DNA of 64,000 bases, from assembly GCF_014083985.1 (NCBI RefSeq), contig NZ_CP046907.1, positions 62,001-126,000 of the forward strand, read 5' to 3'. This DNA comes from Streptomyces sp. SCUT-3 (lineage in GTDB: Bacteria; Actinomycetota; Actinomycetes; Streptomycetales; Streptomycetaceae). Positions 1-10,096 of the stretch are shown piece after piece. Below the pieces are notes generated by a model. That model made no database searches. It was not told where the DNA came from and worked only from the letters and a program-made list of their open reading frames with translations. Position numbers and translations under genes: made by a program. Numbering within the stretch: the first letter of the stretch is position 1; each line of letters opens with the position of its first letter.

Positions 1-1
1 G

Positions 2-511
2 GGGCCGGTCACCGTCGCCCCGCTGTTCGTGCTCTACGACTACTCCTTCCTCGCGCCCGGGGCGCGCACCAAGGAGGAGTCCCTGCGCACGGCCCACGAC
101 TCGGGGATCGTGTGCACGGACGAGTACCTGCTGCACCCCGACCCGTTCCCCTCGCGGGACGCCTGGTGCCGTGCCCGGGTCGCGCTGACCGAGCAGCGGC
201 TCGCGGCCGTCGACCCGGAGCACCGGACCGTCCTGGTCAACCACTATCCGCTGGTGCGGGAACCCACCCGGATCCTGCGGCACCCCGAGTTCGCCCAGTG
301 GTGCGGCACGGAGCTGACGGCCGACTGGCACACGCGTTTCCGCGCCGAGGCGGTCGTCTACGGCCACCTGCACATCCCGCGGAGCACCCGGCACGACGGG
401 GTGCGCTTCGAGGAGGTCTCGATCGGCTATCCGCGCGAGTGGCGCTCCCGCCCGCCACGCGGACCGCTGCGCCAGATCCCCCCCCACCCCGTGCGGGGGG
501 CGGCGGCATGA
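2..511 (+). CDS. Metallophosphoesterase, C-terminal part (5' end outside window)
   Basis: The frame is open from the first bases of the window, so the gene starts upstream. About 169 residues remain. The stretch VLVNHYPLV followed by VVYGHLHIPR is the C-terminal half of the calcineurin-like phosphoesterase signature, where the NHxP and GHxH histidines bind the two metals. The N-terminal DxH/GD motifs would lie outside the window. Its stop overlaps the start of the next gene (ATGA), so the two are probably cotranslated. A metallophosphoesterase paired with a phosphopantetheinyl transferase is an arrangement I believe is common in Streptomyces. The substrate cannot be told from the sequence. 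Confidence 0.85.
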   Translation, partial: GPVTVAPLFVLYDYSFLAPGARTKEESLRTAHDSGIVCTDEYLLHPDPFPSRDAWCRARVALTEQRLAAVDPEHRTVLVNHYPLVREPTRILRHPEFAQWCGTELTADWHTRFRAEAVVYGHLHIPRSTRHDGVRFEEVSIGYPREWRSRPPRGPLRQIPPHPVRGAAA

Positions 512-1236
512 TCGAGGAGATACTGCCCGGGAGCGTCGCCTGCGCCTCGGCGTTCGGAGACCTGCCGCCCGGGACCGACGGCGGTCTCCTTCCCGCCGAG
601 GCCGCCGCGGTGTCCCGCGCCGTGGCCAAGCGGCGGGCGGAGTTCACCACGGTGCGCGTCTGCGCCCGGCGGGCGCTGAGGGCCCTCGGCCTGCCCGGCG
701 TCGCCCTGGTGCCGGACAGGCGCGGCGCGGTCGCCTGGCCGGAAGGCACCGTCGGGAGCATGACCCACTGCTCCGGCTACCGGGCGGCGGTCGTCGCCCG
801 GACCGGGGACGCGGTCTCGCTGGGCATCGACGCGGAGCCGGACCTGCCGCTGCCCGAGGGGGTGCTGGAGGTCGTCTCCCGCGGACGGGAGCGCGAAGGG
901 CTGGCCGCCCTCGCCGCCCGCCGCCCCGACGTGAGCTGGGACCGGCTGCTGTTCAGCGCCAAGGAGTCGGTGTTCAAAACCTGGTACCCCCTGACGAGGA
1001 AGGAACTCGACTTCCAGGAGGCCGAGTTGGAGATCGACCCGGATTCGGGGACCTTCACGGCCCGGCTGCTGGTCCCCGGTCCGGAGGTGGCGGGGAGCCG
1101 CGTCGGCGTGTTCCCGGGCCGGTGGCTGGCGCGCAACGGCCTCGTCGTGACCGCGATCGCGCTGCCCGGCCCGGCCGGAGGGCCCGGCCCGCGCACCGAC
1201 ACCGACCGGGCGGGGACGGGGGACACCGCGCCCTGA
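508..1236 (+). CDS. 4'-phosphopantetheinyl transferase (Sfp/EntD type)
   Basis: The 242-residue protein transfers the phosphopantetheine arm of coenzyme A to a serine of acyl or peptidyl carrier proteins. Family signatures are SMTHC near residues 84-88, GIDAE at 106-110 (Mg-binding acidic residues) and FSAKESVFK near 149-157. The length and order fit the EntD-like branch. The start is the ATG inside the ATGA overlap with the phosphoesterase. The last 25 residues are Gly/Pro-rich and probably disordered. It could activate the carrier domain of the adenylation-acyltransferase fusion at 45-48 kb, which is inference. Confidence 0.93.
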   Translation: MIEEILPGSVACASAFGDLPPGTDGGLLPAEAAAVSRAVAKRRAEFTTVRVCARRALRALGLPGVALVPDRRGAVAWPEGTVGSMTHCSGYRAAVVARTGDAVSLGIDAEPDLPLPEGVLEVVSRGREREGLAALAARRPDVSWDRLLFSAKESVFKTWYPLTRKELDFQEAELEIDPDSGTFTARLLVPGPEVAGSRVGVFPGRWLARNGLVVTAIALPGPAGGPGPRTDTDRAGTGDTAP

Positions 1237-1300
1237 CACCGGCGCCTCCGCCGGTACCGGCGCTTCCGCCGTCGCCGGGCGCCCCGCGCCCCGGCTCGGC

Positions 1301-2071
1301 TCACGAGCTGCGGCGGGGCCTGCCGCGCTTGGTGTTCCCGGACCCGCGGGAACCGCTGCGGGGCTTCGCGCCGGTGGACCGGCCCGCCGCCTGCTTTCCC
1401 GCCGGCTTGCGGCCCCGGCCTGCCCGGTCGGCGTTCTTCTTCGGCTCCTCGGGAGCCGTGCGGCGGCCCCGGGTGCTGTTGACGGTCCGCCCGCGGACGA
1501 TCCCGATGAAGTCGTCCACCAGGTCGGTGGTCGCTTCCTCCGGCCACGAGAGCGCGACGCCCGACTGCGGCGCGTCCGTCACCGGCCGGTACGTGAGGTC
1601 CCTGCGGTGGTGCAGCCGGGCGAGCGACTGCGGGACCACCAGGAGTCCCACCCCCGCCGCCACCAGTTCGACGGCGTCCGCCGTGGTGGCGGGCCGCTCG
1701 AACGCCGGTCGCCCCGGCGGGTGCTCCCAGTCGAGCGTGTCGTCGAGCGGGTGGAGCGCGATGTCGTCCGCCAGGTCCTCGACGGACACCTCGTCCGCCG
1801 CGGCCACGAAGTGGTCCTTGGGGATCACGACCACGGTCGTCTCGGTGTAGAGGGGGATAGCGCTGAGACCCGTCCGGTCGGTCGGCAGCCGCAGGAGAGC
1901 CGCGTCCGCCCCGCGTGCGCGCAGCAGGTCCGACGCCCCGTCGGCGGGAACGGGAACGAGGACCAGCGGTACGTCGGGCAGGCGCTCGTTCCAGATCCGC
2001 ACCCATTTGGCGGGTGTGGCCCCCGGAACGTACGCGAGCCGGAACGAGGGGGATTCTTCCGAGCCTGTCAC
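1301..2071 (-). CDS. LysR-type substrate-binding-domain protein lacking the DNA-binding domain
   Basis: The 256-residue product begins directly with the substrate-binding fold of LysR regulators (FRLAYVPGATPAKW, later VAAGVGLLVVPQSLARL). No helix-turn-helix precedes it. The last ~60 residues are a basic, low-complexity tail rich in K, R, G and P that could contact nucleic acid non-specifically. The start is a GTG. It is transcribed divergently from the DUF5997 gene 58 bp away, a pairing I recall as conserved in Streptomyces, so the two may act together. It is probably not a classical regulator. Confidence 0.8.
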   Translation of the reverse strand: MTGSEESPSFRLAYVPGATPAKWVRIWNERLPDVPLVLVPVPADGASDLLRARGADAALLRLPTDRTGLSAIPLYTETTVVVIPKDHFVAAADEVSVEDLADDIALHPLDDTLDWEHPPGRPAFERPATTADAVELVAAGVGLLVVPQSLARLHHRRDLTYRPVTDAPQSGVALSWPEEATTDLVDDFIGIVRGRTVNSTRGRRTAPEEPKKNADRAGRGRKPAGKQAAGRSTGAKPRSGSRGSGNTKRGRPRRSS

Positions 2072-2116
2072 CGCGCCAGGCTACCCGCCGTGGTCGGAGG
2101 CCGCGCACACGCTCGA

Positions 2117-2122
2117 TATCCT
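2117..2122 (+). promoter_or_regulatory. Probable -10 box of a leaderless transcript
   Basis: TATCCT lies 7 nt before the ATG at 2130 and no ribosome-binding sequence intervenes. This is the usual geometry of a leaderless actinobacterial message. Confidence 0.45.
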
Positions 2123-2129
2123 TGGCCCC

Positions 2130-2534
2130 ATGAAGTCGCAGCAGACCGCCCAGACGATGAAGCCCGCCACCGCGGCGAAGAAGCTGGGTGTGTACCTCCG
2201 GGCCACCCCTGCAGAGTTCCAGGAGGGCACCGTCTCGCGCACCGAGCTCGCTGCGCTCCAGACCGACCCGCCGGAGTGGCTGCGCGAGTTGCGGCGCAAC
2301 GGCCCCCACCCCCGCCCGGTGGTCGCGGCCAAGCTGGGCGTCTCCATCTCCGGTCTCGCGCGCGGCGGGATCACCGAGGCGCTCACCACCGCGCAGATCG
2401 ACGCGCTGAAGGCCGAGAACCCGGAGTGGCTCCAGAAGGAGCGCGCCACCCAGGCCGAGGTCCGCAAGGAGACGGCGCGCCTGAAGAAGCGGAACGCGGA
2501 GCAGCAGGAGCAGTCCTCCCCGACGCGTTCCTGA
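2130..2534 (+). CDS. DUF5997 family protein
   Basis: The 134-residue protein begins MKSQQTAQTMKPATAAKKLG. It contains two short helical repeats of the type 'TPAEFQEGTVSRTEL' and 'ALTTAQIDALKAENPEWLQ', and ends in a charged coiled-coil-like tail. I recognise it as the DUF5997 family, small cytoplasmic actinobacterial proteins of unknown role. The start was chosen because family homology begins here and a -10-like TATCCT lies 7 nt upstream. It faces the LysR-like gene and is followed by a strong hairpin. Confidence 0.85.
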   Translation: MKSQQTAQTMKPATAAKKLGVYLRATPAEFQEGTVSRTELAALQTDPPEWLRELRRNGPHPRPVVAAKLGVSISGLARGGITEALTTAQIDALKAENPEWLQKERATQAEVRKETARLKKRNAEQQEQSSPTRS

Positions 2535-2581
2535 CCCCCCGGGAGGGCCTGACGGGCTCCTCCCCCTTCTTCCGTGATCCC

Positions 2582-2619
2582 GCGGCCGCCGGTGACCCCC
2601 AGAGGGTCCCGGCGGCCGC
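2582..2619. terminator. Hairpin terminator after the DUF5997 gene
   Basis: Two perfect 11-nt arms (2582-2592 and 2609-2619) flank an inner ACCC/GGGT pair. The hairpin lies 48 bp after the DUF5997 stop, between two convergent genes, and could serve both. There is no U-tract, as is usual in Streptomyces. Confidence 0.6.
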
Positions 2620-2689
2620 CGGTCGTCCGGCGGCGTCCCGGTGCGGGGCGGCTGCGGACGGGACCGCTGCCCGGGGCGGTCCGCCCCGT

Positions 2690-3240
2690 AGTGGCCGAGG
2701 AGCATGTCGACGCCGCTGGTGACGAGGCGGTCGGTGAGGTCGTCGTCGATCGTCGTGCCGTACTGCCCGAAGACCATGTGCGGGTGCACCAGCAGTGCGT
2801 AGAGCTGGATGATCGCGGTCTCCAGGTCGGGGATGTCGAGGCGCCCTCGGTCGACGAGGGCGCGCAGTGCCTCGGCGACGGCCGCGTGGTGGCCGGCGGG
2901 GCCGTGGTCGCGCCAGGCGTCGCCCAGGCCGGGGAAGCGGTGGAGTTCGGCCGCCACCAGGGTGCGCAGGGCCGCCACCTCGTGGTCGGTGCGGACGGCG
3001 TGGACCCAGGCGCGGGCGACGTCGGTCAGGGCGGCGCGCAGGTCCTCGGCCTCGGCCAGCCGGGCCAGGGCGGCCGAGCCCGCTTCACGGGCGAGAGGCT
3101 CGTCGAGGGCTCCCGCGACGACGGCGGTGAACAGGGACTCCTTGCTGCCGAAGTGGTTGTGGACGGTCACCTTGGACACGCCCGCCTCGGCCGCGATGGC
3201 GTCCATGCCGACGCCGAACCCCTCCCGGAGGAACAGCGTG
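2690..3240 (-). pseudogene. TetR/AcrR regulator remnant, start and stop both lost
   Basis: The reading frame encodes TLFLREGFGVGMDAIAAE, VSKVTVHNHFGSKESLF and a C-terminal ligand domain ending near VDMLLGHYG, a TetR/AcrR regulator. The first ~15 residues that precede TLFLREGF in this family are missing. At about 3240 the sequence switches to the reverse complement of an MFS exporter gene. At the other end no stop follows the domain; the frame stays open to about position 777, through unrelated genes. It is therefore a relic. TetR genes are often divergent from the exporter they control, so one deletion across the shared promoter could have removed both 5' ends. Confidence 0.75.
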
Positions 3241-3243
3241 CGG

Positions 3244-3555
3244 GCCGCCGTGGCCGCAGCCACCGGCATCGGCGCGGTCTTCGTCACGGCCACCGCCACG
3301 GCGTTGGCCGCGGCCAGCCACGGGGAGGCGGGCCTGGCCTCGGGCGTCGTCAACACCTTCCACGAGGTGGGCGGCTCGGTCGGCGTCGCGGTCGTCTCCA
3401 CGGTCGCCGCGGCGGGCTTCGAACGGGGCTCGGCCGCCGGATTCGCCGACGCGTTCGCGGTGTGCGCGGCGGCCGCCGCCGTCGCCGCGGTGGCGGCCCC
3501 GGGAATCGTCCCGCCCGGCAGGCCGCAGTACTCCGGCGGCCCGCACGCGCACTGA
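3244..3555 (+). pseudogene. MFS drug exporter (DHA2-like), C-terminal fragment only
   Basis: About 104 codons remain. They encode the last two or three membrane segments, including EAGLASGVVNTFHEVGGSVG, the conserved antiporter-type motif of 14-TM EmrB/QacA exporters (about 480 residues normally). The fragment has no start codon of its own and abuts the beheaded TetR gene on the other strand at about 3240. It is non-functional. With the TetR remnant it marks a lost exporter-regulator pair. Confidence 0.75.
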
Positions 3556-3786
3556 CCGGGGGCCGCGGAGGAATCGCGCCACCGGGCGCGGTGGCCGCGA
3601 CCAGGTCCGATTCCGTTGTGGTTGAAACCGGCTTCTCTGGGCAGAAAACGCCCTAACCGGTGTCGCCGTCGCCCCGCCCCTACCGGTCCTCATTGCGGTT
3701 GCGGGCCCCGGGAACCGGTGAACGTGCGGCTGCGCCCTCCGGAAGGAGGAGGGCGCGGCCGCCCCCACTGCCGCAGGAGGCACGCG

Positions 3787-4362
3787 GTGCGGATCCTCGT
3801 GATCGACGCCCATCCCGACGCCGGGAGCTACTGCGACGCCCTGGCCCGCTCCTACGTGGAAGGGGCCCGCTCTGGCGGGCACGACGTGCGCTGCCTCCGC
3901 CTCCGGGACATGCGGTTCGACCCCGTCCTCCACGGGGGGTTCGCCTCCCCGCAGCCCCTGGAGCCGGACCTGGCCCGGGCCCGGGACGCCGTCCGGTGGT
4001 GCCGGCACCTGGTGATCGTGACCCCCTGCTGGTGGTGGTCCGTCCCCGCGCTCCTCAAGGGGTTCGTCGACCGTGTCTTCCTGCCGGGCTTCGGCGTGGA
4101 CTACCTGGAGGGGTTCCCGTACGTCCGCAAGCTCCTCAAAGGGCGCTCGGCCCGCGTGGTCTACACCCAGAACGCCCCGCAGTGGCTCGCGGTCCTCGCC
4201 CGCGGGGACCTGTTCTGGAAGTACGTGCGCCGCGCCTTCCTGCGGCACTGCGGTTTCCGCCCGGTCCGGCGCACCGTGGTGGCCGGCCCGGGGAGGGCGT
4301 CCGCTGCGGAGCGGGAGGAGTGGCTGCAGAAGGTCCGCCGGCTGGGCGTGCGGGGCCGTTGA
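3787..4362 (+). CDS. Flavodoxin-fold NAD(P)H oxidoreductase
   Basis: The 191-residue protein opens with [19 protein letters not shown], the phosphate-binding start of the NAD(P)H quinone oxidoreductase/MdaB-like flavodoxin fold. Near residues 80-95 is [20 protein letters not shown], the family's flavin-side motif, so FMN or FAD is the likely cofactor and quinones or similar electrophiles the likely substrates. The GTG start follows GGAGG with 6-7 nt spacing. It stands alone and converges on isocitrate dehydrogenase across a terminator. Confidence 0.85.
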   Translation: MRILVIDAHPDAGSYCDALARSYVEGARSGGHDVRCLRLRDMRFDPVLHGGFASPQPLEPDLARARDAVRWCRHLVIVTPCWWWSVPALLKGFVDRVFLPGFGVDYLEGFPYVRKLLKGRSARVVYTQNAPQWLAVLARGDLFWKYVRRAFLRHCGFRPVRRTVVAGPGRASAAEREEWLQKVRRLGVRGR

Positions 4363-4405
4363 GGGCCGCTCCGCCCCGGCCGGGCGCCGCGCCCCCGGCG
4401 GGAAC

Positions 4406-4446
4406 GGGTCCGCCCCGGCCGGCGGGGTGCCGGCCGGGGCGGACCC
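4406..4446. terminator. Bidirectional hairpin terminator
   Basis: A perfect 18-bp stem (4406-4423 with 4429-4446) has a GGGGT loop. It lies between convergent genes (reductase ending 4362, isocitrate dehydrogenase ending 4540), so it can end both transcripts. Confidence 0.75.
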
Positions 4447-4539
4447 GGTGCGGGTGGAGGGGAGGCCCGCCGTGCGGCGGGCGCTCCCCGCGCGGGCGGC
4501 GCAGGGGCCCGACGGCTCCTGTCCGCCCGCGTGGCCGCG

Positions 4540-6909
<2,370 letters not shown>

Positions 6910-6984
6910 TCATGCCCCTGCCCTTCTCTCGTACGACGGACGGGGGCCCGTCGCGGCCGCAGCCGCCCCCGAGAAGGGCCGACG

Positions 6985-7485
6985 ATGCACCCGAGAGTCT
7001 CCGAATCGACAGAGGTGGCGGTGCCGCCCCGCGTCGTGTACGACGCGGTGGCGGACGTGGGCGCCATGGGCCGCTGGAGCCCCGAGTGCACAGGGGCCGA
7101 CGTCGAGGGCACCGGCGCCGGGGGCACCGGTAGCCCGGAGGTCCGGGTCGGAACGCGCTTCGCCGGACGCAACGCCTCCGGCCGGGTCCGGCGCTGGTCG
7201 ACCGACTGCACCGTGACCGCCGCGGTCCCCGGGGAGCGGTTCGCCTTCCTCGTGCGCGCCGCCGGCCTGCGCGTCGCCGTCTGGGAGTACCGGTTCGAGC
7301 CCGCCGACTCCGGCCGGGCGACCGTGGTCACCGAGACCTGGACCGACCAGCGCGGGCGGCTCATGCACGTCGTCGGCCGGCTCGTCACGGGCGTCCGCGA
7401 CCGGGCCGCCCACAACCGCGCCACCATGAAGGTCACCCTCCGCCGCCTCAAGGAGGAACTGGAGAGGGAGCACCGGCCGTCCTGA
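6985..7485 (+). CDS. SRPBCC family protein (polyketide cyclase/dehydrase fold)
   Basis: The 166-residue protein starts with STEVAVPPRVVYDAVADVGAM, then GRWSPE, the N-terminal strand and helix of the START/SRPBCC helix-grip fold. Late in the protein are YRFEP and a TWTDQRG turn. Such proteins bind hydrophobic ligands and are often annotated as polyketide cyclases without proof. No membrane segment is present. It is monocistronic, divergent from icd and convergent with the monooxygenase. The ligand cannot be inferred. Confidence 0.8.
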   Translation: MHPRVSESTEVAVPPRVVYDAVADVGAMGRWSPECTGADVEGTGAGGTGSPEVRVGTRFAGRNASGRVRRWSTDCTVTAAVPGERFAFLVRAAGLRVAVWEYRFEPADSGRATVVTETWTDQRGRLMHVVGRLVTGVRDRAAHNRATMKVTLRRLKEELEREHRPS

Positions 7486-7584
7486 CGGGGAACCACCGCA
7501 CCCGCGCCGGCCGGCTCCGCGGCCCGGCCGGCACCGCGGACGGGCGGGCTCCTCGCGGACGGGCGGGCCCCGCCCGCGACGGTC

Positions 7585-9168
7585 TCACGCCGGGCCGGAC
7601 CACCTGGCCAGCGCGGCCGGCAGGCCGTCCGGGCCCCCGTCCGGGGAGGCCCAGCAGACGTGGCCGTCGGGGCGGACGAGGAGGGCCGCCGCGTCCAGTC
7701 CGTCGGCGTCGGCGGAGCGCACGCGGAGGACCCGTCCCGCCCACGGCCCGGCGGCCCCGCCGAGGCCCGGCGCGGCGCCGGGCAGTTCCAGCAGCAGGCC
7801 GCGGCCGTCGGCCAGCAGTCCGTACAGGCCGGTCTGCCGCCCGTCCACGACCAGGTCGGCGTCGGGGACGCGGGCGCCCAGCAGCGGGTGCGGCGGGGAG
7901 CCCGGCACGGGGTAGGAGACGTCCAGCCCGGTGACCGCGCCGGTGGCGTACCGGTTGCCCCCGGGCAGCCGCAGCAGGTCGGTGACGATCTCCCGCAGGG
8001 CGACGGCGTCGTCGTCCCGGGCCGCCATCAGCAGCCCCTGGGCCCTGGTGTTCCGCAGGACGCGGGCCCCGACCGGGTGCCGTTCGGCGTGGTAGCTGTC
8101 CAGCAGGTCGTCCCCGGCCCCGTACCGCACGGCGGCGGCCAGTTTCCAGCCGAGGTTGAAGGCGTCCTGCATGCCCAGGTTGAGGCCCTGGCCGCCGGTG
8201 GGCAGGTGGATGTGGGCGGCGTCGCCGGCCAGGAAGACCCGGCCGGTGCGGTAGCGCTCGGCCTGCCGGGAGGCGTCGGTGAAGCGGGTGGCGTGGCGCA
8301 CCTCCTTCAGCCCCGCCCGGCCGCCGTAGAGCGCCGCCAGGGCTTCGGCCACCTCGGCCGCGGTGACCGGTTCGGCCCGGTCGCGCCGCTGCTGCGCGGG
8401 CCCGGAGAACATGAAGCGGTGCACCCCTTCCCGCAGTGGCAGCATCATCCCGCGCACTCCCCCGCCGGCGCGGGCGGCCTCGCCGACGGAGCGCAGGGCG
8501 CCGGGGCGGGCCTCGGACGGGACCTCGGACAGCACGACGTCCGCCGCGACCATGACCACCGTGCCGGGGGTGCCGGGGGTGCCGGGGAAGGGAGTGCCCA
8601 GCAGCTTGCGGACGGTGCTGCGGCCCCCGTCGCAGCCGACCAGCCAGCGGCTGCGGACGGTGCCCGGGCGTCCGCCGGGGCCGGTGAAGGCGGCGGTGAC
8701 GCCCTCGGCGTCCTGGGCCAGGCCGGTCAGCGCGCAGCCGCGCCGCACCGGGACCCCGTTCCCGGCCGGCCCGTCCTCCAGGAACTCCTCCAGGAACTCC
8801 TCGACGCGGTTCTGGCCGACGGGAACGGCGCCGGGGTGCCGGGTCCTCCATGGGGTGGTGTCCAGCGGCACCGGCAGCCCGGCGAAGTGGAGGGCGGTCG
8901 GGAAGAGGCCCTCGTCGCGGGCGAGCAGGGGCACGAGCAGACCGCGCATCCGCAGGATCTCGGCGGTGCGCGGCTGGAGGCCCAGGGCCCTGGACTGCCC
9001 GTTGCGCCCGGTGCGCCGTTCGAGCACGGTGACCCGCACTCCGGCCAGGGCCAGTTCGGTGGCGAGCAGCAGCCCCGTCGGGCCTGCTCCCACCACGGTC
9101 ACGTCCGTGTCGGCCGTCGCGGTCCTCGCGGTCTTCGCAGTCGTACCCGCGGTCGCGCCGTCGCCCAT
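7585..9168 (-). CDS. FAD-dependent aromatic monooxygenase
   Basis: The 527-residue flavoprotein belongs to the class A hydroxylases (PgaE/RdmE-like polyketide and rifampin hydroxylases). It has the GxGxxG FAD motif (VVGAGPTGLLLATELA), a DG-type motif in WLVGCDGGRSTVRKLLG, and the FAD ribityl motif FLAGDAAHIHLPTGGQGLN. A C-terminal thioredoxin-like domain of this family follows. The ATG at 9168 is preferred because GGAGGAG lies 4-5 nt upstream; another ATG in frame lies 27 nt earlier. It is divergent from a TetR gene across a 30-bp inverted repeat, so it is likely induced by its substrate or a xenobiotic. Confidence 0.9.
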   Translation of the reverse strand: MGDGATAGTTAKTARTATADTDVTVVGAGPTGLLLATELALAGVRVTVLERRTGRNGQSRALGLQPRTAEILRMRGLLVPLLARDEGLFPTALHFAGLPVPLDTTPWRTRHPGAVPVGQNRVEEFLEEFLEDGPAGNGVPVRRGCALTGLAQDAEGVTAAFTGPGGRPGTVRSRWLVGCDGGRSTVRKLLGTPFPGTPGTPGTVVMVAADVVLSEVPSEARPGALRSVGEAARAGGGVRGMMLPLREGVHRFMFSGPAQQRRDRAEPVTAAEVAEALAALYGGRAGLKEVRHATRFTDASRQAERYRTGRVFLAGDAAHIHLPTGGQGLNLGMQDAFNLGWKLAAAVRYGAGDDLLDSYHAERHPVGARVLRNTRAQGLLMAARDDDAVALREIVTDLLRLPGGNRYATGAVTGLDVSYPVPGSPPHPLLGARVPDADLVVDGRQTGLYGLLADGRGLLLELPGAAPGLGGAAGPWAGRVLRVRSADADGLDAAALLVRPDGHVCWASPDGGPDGLPAALARWSGPA

Positions 9169-9202
9169 GTCTCCTCCTCGGTCGGGAGCAGCCATCCAAA
9201 CA

Positions 9203-9232
9203 TTTACCGAGTCAATAAAACAACCCGGTAAA
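9203..9232. promoter_or_regulatory. TetR-type operator between monooxygenase and TetR genes
   Basis: Two perfect 7-nt arms, TTTACCG (9203-9209) and CGGTAAA (9226-9232), are separated by 16 nt in an AT-rich island between divergent genes. The position fits binding of the adjacent TetR protein, repressing both promoters. Confidence 0.65.
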
Positions 9233-9257
9233 GAAATTTCTCCGGTTCATGCGCGGC

Positions 9258-9263
9258 TAGGAT
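9258..9263 (+). promoter_or_regulatory. Probable -10 box, leaderless TetR transcript
   Basis: TAGGAT is followed by 6 nt and then the ATG at 9270, with no ribosome site between. The inverted repeat at 9203-9232 lies just upstream, as expected for autoregulation. Confidence 0.5.
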
Positions 9264-9269
9264 CACCCC

Positions 9270-9935
9270 ATGGACACGGCCACCGACGCACGCGGCGGGA
9301 CGGGCGGACTGCGGGAGCGCAAGAGGCTGCGGACACGGCAGGCGATCTCCGACGCCGCGATCCGCCTCTTCCTCTCCGAAGGGTTCGAGACGGTGTCGGT
9401 GGCGCGCGTCGCGGACGCGGCGGAGGTCTCCAAGCCGACCCTGTTCAAGTACTTCCCCACCAAGGAGGACCTGGTCCTCCACCGCTTCGCCGACCACGAG
9501 GACGAGGCCGCGCGCACGGTGCGCGGCCGGCCCGCGGACGTCCCGCCGCTGGACGCCCTGCACCGCCACCTCCTCGGCGGGCTGGAGCGGCGCGACCCGA
9601 TCACCGGGCTGTCCGACCGGCCCGAGGCGGTGGAGCTCTCCCGCCTCCTGCTCGCGACCCCCTCCCTGGTCGCCCGCCTGGCCGACTACACCGCCCGCAC
9701 CGAGGCCCTGCTCGCCCACGCCCTGGCCGAGGCCGTCGGCGCCGGTCCCGACGACCTCGCCTGCCGCCTGGCGGCCCGTCAGATCGTCGGGACCCAGCAG
9801 CTCCTGGGCATGGACAACTGCCGGCGCGTCTCCTCCGGCATGCCCCTGGACGCGGCGCACCGGGAGGCGGTGGCGGACGCCGACCGGGCCTTCGCCCTCC
9901 TGCGGGACGGCCTCGGCGGCCTCCTCGGCCGGTAG
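9270..9935 (+). CDS. TetR family regulator
   Basis: The 221-residue protein has an N-terminal TetR DNA-binding domain (RQAISDAAIRLFLSEGFETV, VSKPTLFKYFPTKEDLVLHRF) within about residues 22-68 and a helical ligand domain after it. Length is normal. The ATG is the first start after the -10-like TAGGAT. It is divergent from the flavin monooxygenase and probably represses it and itself through the intergenic inverted repeat. The inducer is unknown. Confidence 0.92.
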   Translation: MDTATDARGGTGGLRERKRLRTRQAISDAAIRLFLSEGFETVSVARVADAAEVSKPTLFKYFPTKEDLVLHRFADHEDEAARTVRGRPADVPPLDALHRHLLGGLERRDPITGLSDRPEAVELSRLLLATPSLVARLADYTARTEALLAHALAEAVGAGPDDLACRLAARQIVGTQQLLGMDNCRRVSSGMPLDAAHREAVADADRAFALLRDGLGGLLGR

Positions 9936-10046
9936 GGCGGGCGAGTCGCGGCGGCAAACCGCAATGCAAAAAGGGCGGAACAGGCAGTTTTTCCGCGCTT
10001 TGCCGCCCCGGCCACGGATGCTCCGGCCGTGCTCACCACCGCCGAT

Positions 10047-10062
10047 TGAGTACTCGTACTCA
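10047..10062. promoter_or_regulatory. Inverted repeat upstream of the ketosynthase operon
   Basis: TGAGTAC-TC-GTACTCA is a perfect 7+7 inverted repeat with a 2-nt spacer, 35 bp before the ATG of the first operon gene. It is a plausible operator for a dimeric regulator. No regulator gene lies inside the operon; the TetR gene at 9270 is nearest, but its own operator has a different sequence. Confidence 0.5.
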
Positions 10063-10096
10063 GGCCCGCCGCCCGCCCCGCGGCGATGCTTTGGCC

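Noticed and set aside
777-3401. Single 874-codon minus-strand frame
   Set aside because: Only about 180 codons are TetR-like. The rest runs antisense through the phosphopantetheinyl transferase, LysR-like and DUF5997 genes and is an artefact of high GC.
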